DNA of 64,000 nucleotides, taken from positions 3,785,722 through 3,849,721 of the forward strand of contig BROE01000024.1 in assembly GCA_036571765.1 (NCBI GenBank), written 5' to 3'. Under the pieces are notes generated by a model. The model saw only the letters and a program-made list of their open reading frames with translations. It searched no databases and had not been told where the DNA came from. Below, piece after piece: positions 38,628 to 48,723 of this stretch. Origin of the DNA: Plecoglossus altivelis (Eukaryota > Chordata > Actinopteri > Osmeriformes > Plecoglossidae). Position 1 is the stretch's first letter. The number at the start of each line of letters is the position of its first letter. The position numbers and the translations under genes are program-made.

Positions 38628-41600
38628 AGAGAGCAGTAGGCCGGTGTCTCTCTGGAGGATCATGGGTTTGCACAGCTGTGTGACTGTCTGCGGATGCAAC
38701 ATTTCTATTATTATTATTTTTGACAATGGGAGACGTTTGAAGGAGAGGGCGTGGTCTGGATACCGTGGCGATGTCACTAAGGGTCTGTTGAAACAGATGC
38801 TGCACAGGCCTGCGGTGTCCGTGACTGAAGTCAAGAGACCGTCAGCAACCAATCAGTTGTTTTTGTAGGTGGAAAATGTACAGTGCCAAAGCGCCTTCCA
38901 TCACTGCTTCTTCATTCACGTACCTGTAGATCAGTTAGATGGCAGGTACAGCCTCTTTCAACAAACATGTCACATCTCCAACAAACACAGCAGTTTCACC
39001 TGCTGAGCGACCGCGATGTCATCGGGGCCCGAAGCCAGATGTGAGACAAGGCAGGGACTTATATGGTCACAGTCAACACCGCGTCTCCTAAACATCTCGC
39101 AACCTCAACGTACAGGAGCAAAAAAAACGAACGCGAGGAATGTCTGAGGAGGTCGCCTTGTCTCTTTGGGCTGATCTCCACGTGTTTGCTTAGCGATCCA
39201 TCCCGCGGCCCTGACGACGCTCTCTCTGTCAGAAGCTCGAAAGAGCGAGACGCGAAAGAGGAAGAGAGCGGGATCGTGTTCCAGGATGGAATCTCACTCA
39301 ACACAACCCTACAGAGCTCCCCATCCCTCTGGCTTCCTAATAAGGTCAGGCTGGAACATATGGTGCCCCGCCACAGGATCGCTAGCGGAGACAGAACTTG
39401 GAGGAAAGACGCTGGTTTCAGGTCCACATATGAACCGAGCATTCAGAACGGCTAGACGTGCTTCAACCAGCATTTGATGAACAACCTCACTAAATCTTCA
39501 CTAAACTCCACCATGTACTTTTTTTGTGTTTGTTTTGAGATTTATTAGGATCATATATTGGATCATTGTTGAGCAGAGCGTGACAGGAAAGGCAGGGAGG
39601 GAAAGACGTGCAGCTAAGGGCCACGGTTGGGTTTCGAACCCGGGTTGCTGTAGTCAGGCCTCAGACTACACCCGCTAATCCGCTGAGCTACTGGATGAAA
39701 AAAACACCCCATCCTCTGGAGAAGGGAAGTTCAACTGAGATACGAGTCACCACTACAGATATTACTAACCGCGCATGATAAGAAAAACGTGATATCACAC
39801 ATGTATCCGTTTGCTCGTATGCTGTCGACTACGGAGCAGCGTTGGTAAGGCTAGATCATTGTAGAATGCATTACGTAGCAACGTTTAAGAGTAAAAAAAA
39901 AAGAAAAGGCCCAAACTATGCGCGCGCCTGCCATCCCCAGACTGGGATCCCTGCTCTGAACACCCTCACTACTGTGGGGACAATCTTAACTTGTTGGATT
40001 GTGCTGGACACATCTGGCAGCGAGTGACAGCGTGTGTGCGTGATCTCACAAATGCCCTTTTTATTGCGGACTAACATACTTGGCTTCGTGAACCCCCAAA
40101 CCACCCGCGCTTTCTTCTGTCTTCATTTCACTCCCAGGCTCTCACTTCACTCCTCATACTTGAAACCCCCCCCCACCCCACCCCCCCCCCCAAACACACA
40201 AACACAACAACAACACCACTTTTCTGTGATTTCCTCACTAGGGGGAATGTGTGCTGTCTCCGTTGCGACAGCCCCCTGCTGCTGCTAATACTACCACGGA
40301 GACATGCTCAAGTTTGGGCAAAACAAACAAACATGCGTCGTCAGAATGTGAGCTCCGAAATGCTGACGAGGCTGTTAGGAACCCTGGGACCGAAACCCTG
40401 TTAAACCTCTGGATGAAAAGCCAACACACGCTACTGAGGTTGTTTTTAACCGACCTGTAAGAACTCCCACTGCCTCCCTCTTCCGTCGAGGTAAATCAAC
40501 ACCACGCAGGAGACAACAAGGGCTATGTTGAATGAGAAAACGGAGTCGAGCATTCCTGCGATGCTGACGTTCAGTTGGAGGGAGATGTTTGAGGTAGGCC
40601 CAACGCTTTCTGGTGACAGGTTTTGGGGGGGGGGTTAATGAACAAGTTTTAAACGTAGCCAATGAATAAAGAGAGTCAAAGTACAGATACAACAAAAAAA
40701 AGACAAGGAGAATTGACTGAAGCCATGATGAAATGCTTATCCCCCCACAACACATGACAGTACATTGGAACATTCTAGGAGGAAAAGGGGAGCTACATAA
40801 TGGAAAAGGGAATGGGCGGTGAAAGAGGAAGAGATTAAGGAGAGAGAGGACGGAAGACGCATCACGTCACGATCCCATCCCACAGAAATGATGTCTCAAT
40901 CTCTCAGGAGTTCTGCAACGGCTGGCCGTACTCGGTCTGCTTGCACAGTCACACTCCGCCTCCTCCACCCTCAACTCTCCCTCCCTCCCTTTTGTTCCAT
41001 AAGACAGAGAAGGGGAAACCTGATGCTGTCTCACCCACCCTCCCACCCTCCTTCCCTCCCACCCTCCCAAGGCTGCTGAGTCGCTGAGCTGGCTGAGTAA
41101 CCAGTCAGGTTCTGCCACATCCTGTGAACAAGAGCCTTCTGCCTGGCCCCCCTCCCTTCCAGAACAGAGGGTAGGGAAGACAGGGGGGAGAGCAGAGGGA
41201 AAGAGGGAGGAGGAATGGTGGAAGAGAGAGAAAAGAGGGGGCGTGAGAGAGGGAGGGAAGGGGGGGGGCTGTCCAGCTATGTACTTATTCTTGCAGAGAG
41301 TGAACTCAGTGGCTCTCAAAGGAAAATATCCCGCTTAACGAGTCATTAAAAATGATTAAGCAAAATAAAATCTATAACAGCTTCCCGTCCGAAGAGACGT
41401 AGAAAGTGAATCTCATCTCGTGAGATCATTTGGAAAGCATTTGGAAGCTCTCGTAAAAGATACGTCCTTGGGTGTCTCTGGTAACTGCAGTGACTCTCGG
41501 TCTTTCACCAGTCCTGCACGAGCAGCGCTTTCAGCGCTGGATGAGAGAGCGTTGCACAACGGTGTGCACCGGTTCTTCACTGTGGGAAGATGTGCAAGCG

Positions 41601-43700
41601 CGCCCTCTGATCTTGGAATGCGCTGGAAACTTCAATGTGTTTTGATAAGGTTAAAGCTAAAATTGGATTTGAAAAAGAAGGGTTTGCATGAGACTGTCAT
41701 GCATAAAGCCTTGATTTAATCGCAGCTCATCCTCTCTGAAACAATGACAACTCGATCGGAACAGGATATTTATTGTAACAGGTTCTTTGGAGCTGTAATT
41801 GCATTCGAAAGTTATCCAATACTAATGAGACACATGTGACTGGGATGCACTTTAAGGCCCTTGAACGGGTATAATCCTGTTGTGAATGTTACACGACATT
41901 ACAAACTTCACGTTATTTTCAACACTATTGTAAGGGCTGACAAAATATTTGTAGTGTCAACAAGAAGGCCAGCAACCCATGGAAGCACTGGGGAATTACG
42001 TGCGCTGGTTTCCTCCTTATAAAGCTCACAGCCGCCATAAATCATGACAGCAGAGTCCCTGATGACTCTTAGTATATGAGAAGGATCTCGCACGCCAGCC
42101 CGGAGCGACCAGTAAGAGTCAACATACGAGGAAAACATTCGTGATTGATTGACGGATCTACGCTGAAAGATGTGCGCTTGAAATAAAATAAAAAACGAGT
42201 TCAGAAAAAAACCTCTTCGTATTCGAAACGGGAATGCAATCTTACCACGTCGGGCCTGAGTCGGAACAACAGAGGGATGGAAAAGCAGATGGCGTTCAAA
42301 GTGCTGGCCACGGTCGAACTCCATGACTGGCGCACCTCACGACTCCGAGGGATCCGGTGAACTGTAAACTGGGGGAATGAAAGGGACACTAAGCTATCCG
42401 GATAATACCCTAAATACTTTCAAGTTAATAAACTTATTACTGGAAATACATGAAAGGTCTTTCTTTAGACTGTATTATGCTCACTGTAAAACACTGGCAG
42501 TGATGTTGGACCACTCCACAATTCAATCTCCTCCATTCAGAACAGTCTTATTATTTTATTGTATTTGTACTTCACTGTTTGCACAACTCTGTACTGCTTA
42601 GTACTAGGTACATCTCACCGTACTTGGTACCAATACATCACCCTACTGGACTTATTTATACCCTACAGTATTTATTTATATAGCCTTCCAACTCATTTGT
42701 GCAGTTTGGTGATTCAAGCTTTTCACTGGGTCAGTCTATTCACATGCTATTCATTGTTAGCAGTATTACATGAGTCTACCTGTGTGCCACCTGCGTTATG
42801 TTTATGACATGTGTATATGTGTATATACAGTATGTGTATGAGAAGAGTTTTTCGGGCAAACCATGTGTATTCTAGCAACGAGATGTGAAACAAGAAGATG
42901 GCGCCATCTGCTGGAGGTATTTCGAAACGTAGAGAAGATATTAATGTACAACACCTTGGACTCCTGGCTGTTTTCCAAGCTTTCGTGGGCACGGATCTTG
43001 TCCTCGCTCATCTTGTCGGTGTCTGCGATGACATAGTGTCGCGGGTTGTAAGACTGGGACAGGCTCGCCATCAATCGCAGAATCTCAGTTGTATGCCCAC
43101 CTACAACCAAACGGCAAACAAGCGTAGTCGGAGATTATTTTCCTTGCTGGATGGGAGGAAAATAAGAACAGAATAAAAGCTAATAAAACAAACTATTCAT
43201 GTAGTAAAACTATTCAGGGAGCGAAGTTTTGATCCCATTGCATTGCACTATTTGTGTTGACTGCTGTCACTCGTCACACAGCATCCGAATGTAAGCAGAA
43301 GCAACTTTTCGGTATTTTAGTCTCAACAAGGATAGACATATATCGGTTCCTTTTCCTTGGTATATTTCCCCACCATCTTCTAACCTTTCCCAGCCTCCGA
43401 TTATTTCTCAGTTATCTCCGTTACGTAAAATATCAGAAGCAAATCATCAAAGCGAAACAACTTGCCTGCTTGTCAAGTACTACTACGGAAGTCAGCTAAC
43501 TAGCTAACAGTGGTACTTCACATGCAAAAAGACAGATAACAAAACGGCAGACCACCTGATCCAGCTACCACCAGCACGCAGACGGGACCTTTTTGTCCAG
43601 GTTTACATCTTGAACCAGCCCTAATGACAATCAGCAGCCGCAAAATTATAAAAATCCCTACACAACCGATTCCAAATAGAACGCTTAAAATCGGTTCCAT
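35720..43700 (-). CDS. alg14: UDP-N-acetylglucosamine transferase subunit ALG14
   Basis: ALG14 is the ER-membrane anchor that recruits cytosolic ALG13. Together they add the second GlcNAc to dolichol-PP-GlcNAc in N-glycan synthesis. Four exons (43700-43556, 43100-42955, 42368-42246, 35950-35720) join in phase to 645 nt and 214 aa (human 216). Residues 4-26 form a hydrophobic N-terminal membrane segment (ILSVLFGIGCVGIFIIL). Next come VLVVAGSGGHTTEILRL around residues 42-57, RHYVIADTDKMS, HRIPRSREVRQSW, and VLCNGPGTCVPVC from residue 139. The protein ends YPKAIYLGRIV. The first two and last motifs are family hallmarks. The third intron is 6.3 kb and carries a SINE, microsatellites and two exon-like segments. 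The gene is head to head with tlcd4, as in human. Identification is very secure. Confidence 0.96.
35966..35991. repeat. CA microsatellite upstream of alg14 exon 4
   Basis: (CA)n lies about 16 bases upstream of the exon 4 acceptor and is read as (TG)n in the alg14 transcript. Confidence 0.9.
36316..36389. repeat. GA microsatellite
   Basis: A (GA)n-rich run with CAGA interruptions that becomes pure near 36353-36387. It explains the Leu/Ser-rich open frames on the minus strand. Confidence 0.9.
37023..37061 (-). other. Exon-like segment B in alg14 intron 3
   Basis: On the minus strand a pyrimidine tract ending CTGTCCCTAG precedes 39 bases coding GLKGPTFNPEMKQ, followed by a GTAATG donor. The phase at the 3' side is compatible with alg14 exon 4. 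It may be an alternative exon, part of an unknown gene, or chance. Confidence 0.3.
37699..37790. repeat. CA/CG-interrupted microsatellite
   Basis: (AC)n with GCGC and CATGCATA interruptions, about 90 bp, within alg14 intron 3. Confidence 0.9.
37904..37934 (-). other. Exon-like segment A in alg14 intron 3
   Basis: On the minus strand, TTTGATTTATTTTTCAG (a strong acceptor) precedes about 29 bases reading RLVEAQVAQ, followed by a CAG/GTGATC donor. Joined to segment B, the frame stays open and reads RLVEAQVAQGLKGPTF. No family is recognised, and the phase does not fit alg14 exon 3 directly. Confidence 0.25.
38517..38624. repeat. Long CA microsatellite
   Basis: About 105 bp of CA with CG interruptions, ending in a pure (CA)n run. 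It lies in alg14 intron 3 and is preceded by a CT-rich stretch (38461-38488). Confidence 0.92.
39517..39697 (-). mobile_element. tRNA-derived SINE with intact A and B boxes
   Basis: On the minus strand, box A TAGCTCAGCGG (39690-39680) and box B GGTTCGAAACC (39640-39630) both match the RNA polymerase III consensus. About 100 bp of unrelated body follow, then an A-rich tail (AAAACAAACACAAAAAAAG). The tRNA part does not fold as a full tRNA, so this is a SINE head and not a tRNA gene. It sits inside alg14 intron 3 in the sense orientation. Confidence 0.6.
40161..40210. repeat. C-rich tract with CA-rich flank
   Basis: Runs of 7-10 cytosines (CCCCCCCCACCCCACCCCCC) are followed by AAACACACAAACACAACAAC. 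Low complexity inside alg14 intron 3. Confidence 0.7.
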
Positions 43701-43704
43701 GATT

Positions 43705-46340
43705 ACGACTACGGTGGCCTGTAGGAGACAAAAACCTGTGTGACGTTTGAGTTTGAATCTAGCACAGCATCAACCAGGTGATGCCAAACTGTAGAAACCG
43801 AGGGGTATTACCTGATTAATGAGTTGTTTTTTTTTGCAAAATTTAATTAAACCATTCACAGAGCCGTCTTGTATATCTCCGCCTTATGATTCTACCGGAT
43901 GGCCAAGTCTACTGGCTCAAGTTTTTGATGAACAACGACAACTGAACCTACACAAAGCGATGACACCATCTCCCTATACTTATTATTGTATTTCAAACTT
44001 CACTTTCAGGTCGACAAACTTTATTATCGATTAGTCCTGGTGTCTAATAGTCTCTTGGGCGCGAGCGTGTGGTTGTGCCGTTTGTGAATTGTGCTTGTGT
44101 GAGTATCTCTTTAAGAATGTAGCTGTAAGTCGATCCCAATGGGAGAAAGCGCCTTGCCCTGCAGTAACCTCCTTTCATCACTTCCATAATCGAGCATCAG
44201 CGTCGCTACGCGTCCCTCACCACCGCCAACATGCATGTTTTGTGGGGAGGAATCAGCATTTACAGTAAATGCATTAGAAAATCAAGGTCGCACCAAATTT
44301 AAAACGCTGGAATAAGACTGCTATGATTCAGAGCGTTGTCTCCATAAAAATGACTTCAACATGGCTTTCGACAGAACTGACCATACCTTCGTACCATAAA
44401 CCAGTTGAGTGCGGAACATAGATCTGAATGAAATACATAAGGTAAGAATATATCAAGGATTTGCATTTTCTTATCTCATAACGACCCGACCACTGTCGTT
44501 TTTCTTTTACATAAAATGCAGTTGCGTCTATATTTTCCATGCAATGCGGAGCGTGGTGGCCTAATATAGATGCGTGTTTTGGTATCTAACATTCAGAAAT
44601 GTTATGGTAACTGCATTGTGTAACGGTTTGTGGGTATCGTCATTAGATGACCAAAGTTGTGATACTAGAGTAATTTACCTGTAGAGGACTTACAATAAAG
44701 ATGCTTAAATCCCATTTTACCCTATAAACCGTTAAATAAAAAAAATCAACATATAGCCTGAACTATTAAAAAAACGATATCATAGACACTTGATACCTAT
44801 AAACCCAGTTGTTGTTAGCAACATTGATAATAAAATAATCAATTTAAAAATTGATTTATTATTTCGAATATATATAACCAGCCTATAGTCTTTGGTTGTA
44901 AATTAGATCAAGCCGTTTTAAGACGAGCAGTGTCTAAACCTTGAGTTCATGCTGTGTCGGAAGCTTCGTATCATTTTCTATTTTCAGACATAGCTGATGA
45001 ATAATTAATTTACATTCAACCAATCTGGTGACATAGTACATCTGCTCTATTAAAAGTTGTTTTTTTTCTCATATAGATTTATATAATTAATGCATCAGAT
45101 GAATGTTAATTATGAATAATTTCAACTTCGGTCTGAAACAGTTTTCCTGTCCAGACTGTTGTGGTTACAAATGTTCTAGCTACTATCCATATGTTATTCT
45201 AGATCTGACTTGTGTGGCCTTTTCACCTTGTTATCTAGCAGCATGGATCCTAAACTTGTCTGAAGGCAAGTCTATGTCTGTGTACTTGTTTGTTTTTGTG
45301 CAAGTATTGTGCAAGTGTTCACGTGTGTGACATATTTCATTTCTATACTTCATTTGTTTTTGTTGTACATTCGTTACCAAGGACACCTGAGTGATATTCA
45401 CTCTCCGCTAACAGTCAAGGACAGAGCCACCTTAAAGCTTAATGGAGGAGGTTTCCCCCAGTGCCTTGAAAAGTGTTTTGAAAACAAGCAGGTTCACACT
45501 TAGACGAACGCGCATGACTGGAGCGCTCATGATTGTCAAGAAGAGGGTCCATGAAACCTAAGTCCATGAAACCAAAAAGGATTAAAACTGACCTCGGAGA
45601 ACAGAGCGTCTGGTAGAATAGAAGGCCTACACATGCCCGACAGCCCCGCTGGATGATGTTGGTCCTTGGAGTTATCAGTGCAGATAAGGAAGGCCCTGCG
45701 GCTGCCCTCGGCTCCGACGTAGCAGCAGCCGTTATGCTAATGGCCCGGCGCGACGCTCAGCACAGTCTGTTGGCCCAGACTGCAGTGGAGGGCTGCTGCA
45801 ACTGCATGTCTTGATGAGGCACAAGGATTCTGCTAATTTCGGACCAGGTCGCAGGGCTGTATGATCTCAAGCCTCACCAGTACAACATGTCAAGAAGAAT
45901 GCTTCAAAGGCTACTGGTTGTAATGTGTCACAGGTTTATTTTCCAATAGTGCACTTTCTTTTGCTCCGTTACGTTTTACCCTACACATCGAAGTGTTGGG
46001 ATAGCTATCTCTACAAATTCAGAAGAGACGTTATGTTTTTGTCACAGATATGAAAAGCATTGGCCAAGTGTTGACCGACTTCAGCTATCTTTCGTCAGCA
46101 GACTCTCCTCCTACATACACACATGCAGGCACACAGGCAGTCTGCCTCTCTCTTTCTCTCACTGTCTCTTTGATTATATACTTCATATTAATTTATATCC
46201 CCCTCTCACTCTTTCTCTCTTTAGATCTCTCTGTCTATTTTCCACTCACTTTCCCTTAATTTTGTACATCCCCTTTCTCAGTTTCTCTCTCCATTTTCTC
46301 CCGCACTTTCTGTCATCCATTCTTTTCCCTTTTCCTTCAT
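43705..46340. other. Shared upstream region of alg14 and tlcd4
   Basis: alg14 starts at 43700 on the minus strand and tlcd4 runs on the plus strand, so both promoters should lie in this interval. A CpG-containing patch at about 44035-44235 is a reasonable candidate. A noncoding first exon of tlcd4 probably lies here or further downstream, but I cannot place it. An AT-rich imperfect inverted repeat lies at 44832-44863. Confidence 0.35.
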
Positions 46341-46347
46341 CCCTCTC

Positions 46348-46349
<2 letters not shown>

Positions 46350-46403
<54 letters not shown>
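46350..46403. repeat. CT microsatellite
   Basis: A pure (CT)n run of about 54 bp inside a broader pyrimidine-rich tract (about 46140-46490) upstream of tlcd4. Confidence 0.93.
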
Positions 46404-46406
<3 letters not shown>

Positions 46407-47427
46407 TCTCACCTCCCTCTTTCTATCTATCTCTCTCTCCCTACCCCCTTTCCTTTTCCCTCTCTCTAACTCCATCTTTCTCACAGTTTACCGTTTGATG
46501 GTAAACAGTGGTGATTGGTCCGGCCCCAGTCAGGGAGAGTAATCGGCTGTTTCAGTGGCTCTGCAGTGCAGCGGCACGAGGGGCCCCACAGAGCCTGGCA
46601 GGCCTGGCCGGCTGACAGGGTTGACTGCCAACACGCCTCCTCAGACCAGCCGTCTCCAGGGACAGCGCTGCTGCAAACACAGCTGCACAGCTCTGTTGCT
46701 CCTCCAAACGCTCAGCTGCTCCTCCAGGGGATTCTGATATCCCCGGGGGAGGTTTTCCTGCTTGTTTTGTTGGTGGTGGGCTGTTGGAGGTGGGCTCTAA
46801 GTTGGTGTAGGTGCAGTTCTGTGGGCACAGGTGAAGCCCTCTGTGGCGTTGCGTGTGACAAGGGATGTACGAATAACCTTTGATTTGATTTGCTGCTCCG
46901 CTGGAAGTGCAAAGGCCTTCTTGTACTTGACATAATTTCCTCGCGGCTGTTCTATGAGGGATTCCCTGTGCATCGGCTACTACAATGGAGGCTCACGCTG
47001 TATATTTATATCTGAGCCTGTAACTAAAGTTCAGGTGTAAACATCATAATATACCACATGACAATCAATCCTATAACAGCGCATGGAAACATTTTACGAC
47101 AACGGTATTCTGCATTCCCTGAAGGTTTGTTATTCACAAATATGTATTTCTGTTCAAAATTTTGGATTGTTTTTATAGGATGAAGAATCCTGTTGTTCTG
47201 TAATGGAAAGATAGTTCAGGGAAGGGAAAGCGACAAGAGGGCTTCTTCCAATCAGCACTTAAACTGGATTATCTCCTCTGTTGACACCAGAGACAGACAG
47301 TACATCGAATGCTCCAGTATCTGTGCTGGTGCTTGGCAGAGCTTTTGCCAAAGGCTCATCTGTATGGCTCAGTGCCTCATGAGTCCTTCAGGAGAGAAGG
47401 GCTAATCCTGCTGCAGAAGAAGCAGGA

Positions 47428-47652
47428 GTCAGTCAGTCAGTCAGTCAGTCAGTCAGTCAGTTAGTCAGTCAGTCAGTCAGTCAGTCAGTCAGTTAGTCAG
47501 TCAGTCAGTCAGTTAGTCAGTCAGTCAGTCAGTCAGTTAGTCAGTCAGTCAGTTAGTCAGTTAGTCAGTCAGTCAGTCAGTTAGTCAGTCAGTCAGTTAG
47601 TCAGTCAGTCAGTCAGTCAGTCAGTCAGTTAGTCAGTTAGTCAGTCAGTCAG
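47428..47652. repeat. TCAG tetranucleotide array with TTAG variants
   Basis: About 225 bp of (TCAG)n in which roughly ten units read TTAG, spaced irregularly in groups of two to eight TCAG units. It lies about 1.1 kb upstream of the tlcd4 coding start. Confidence 0.95.
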
Positions 47653-48494
47653 GGCTCTGGCTCACGCTATAATTCAAGATAGGGAAATTTGGCTAAGATC
47701 AAGTTCAAGCTCATCTGGCTGAAACCTGTAGGCTAAATCATTTATGATTCATTTAAATTAGGATTACTGATTAATTAATAGATTAAAGTATTTTTTTCAG
47801 ATTGAAACACAGGTCTGACATTCCTGTGGCTTGGCTGTTTGTAACATAGGCTGTTGCAAAGTCAAACGTAATACACAAGAACGGACAGTGGACGTTGATG
47901 CTAATACGTTATTGGCACTTTCAAGGTCCAGCCTCTCGGATGTTACAGTAATGTCCGAACATGCGACTTTCATGAACACACCTCTATTATGATTCCTGGA
48001 AATATTTGTTCTGTCTGACTGCCAAAGTATTTATTGCCCATTACACTGGTCTGCTGTGTCTTAGATTATTATTTACCCACAGGACATATATCAGAGTAGG
48101 ATATGTTACACGCGTTGTCGACCGTTGTCCTTTTGTGAAAATAGAAGTGGTTCTATTTCTCTGTCTAGTAGCTGGACAGTAAGGGTCCATCCAAGTAGAG
48201 TAAGGACTCAGCTAGTTAAACATTGACACGGTTACAGTTGACAGTAGTGGAGCTGGTATCACAGTCACACCAGAAAGGAAATGTGTCTTTGTTTCCTTTC
48301 ATATGGACAAGGTAAAATACCTGACAGTCCCTCTTAATTAGGTAAGAACTGAGAATGTAGCTTTTTTGTTATTAAGCTTTTCTGACCATACAGATGTTGA
48401 TCATGGTCTCGTGAGTGAAGTGGGCTCTCTGTCATCTGCTCCTGGGGTTCACTTTGTTGATATGATACATGCCTATGTTAGACTCCTGTCTGAG

Positions 48495-48708
48495 CTTGTT
48501 TCTATCTCTCCCCCTCCCTCTCTTTATATTTCTCTCTCCCCTTCTCTGTCTATATGACTCTGTTTCTTACACTCTCTCTCTCTCTCTCTCTCTCGCTCTC
48601 TCTCTCTCTGTCTCTCTGGATCTGTGTGTGTATTATTCTCTGCCTGTCTCTCGTTCCCTGTCTCTCTCTCTCTGTTTCTCCCTCTGCCTCCCCCTCTTCC
48701 TTCCTCAG
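48495..48708. repeat. Long polypyrimidine tract leading into the tlcd4 acceptor
   Basis: Over 200 bases of C/T-rich sequence, including (CT)n at 48569-48617, end in TTCCTTCCTCAG. This is the 3' splice site of the first coding exon of tlcd4, so the repeat forms an unusually long polypyrimidine tract. Confidence 0.8.
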
Positions 48709-48723
48709 TGGTGTTGGGTGGTC

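Noticed and set aside
38397..38868. Several 120-150 codon Cys/Val- or His/Thr-rich frames
   Set aside because: Pure translation of a long CA repeat on both strands.
39600..39700. A true tRNA gene
   Set aside because: A and B boxes are perfect, but the arms between them do not fold into a full cloverleaf, and an unrelated body with an A-rich tail follows; a SINE explains it better.
45900..46500. Coding exons in the CT-rich region upstream of tlcd4
   Set aside because: Open frames are Ser/Leu/Phe repeats derived from (CT)n; no splice-bounded segment with a motif.
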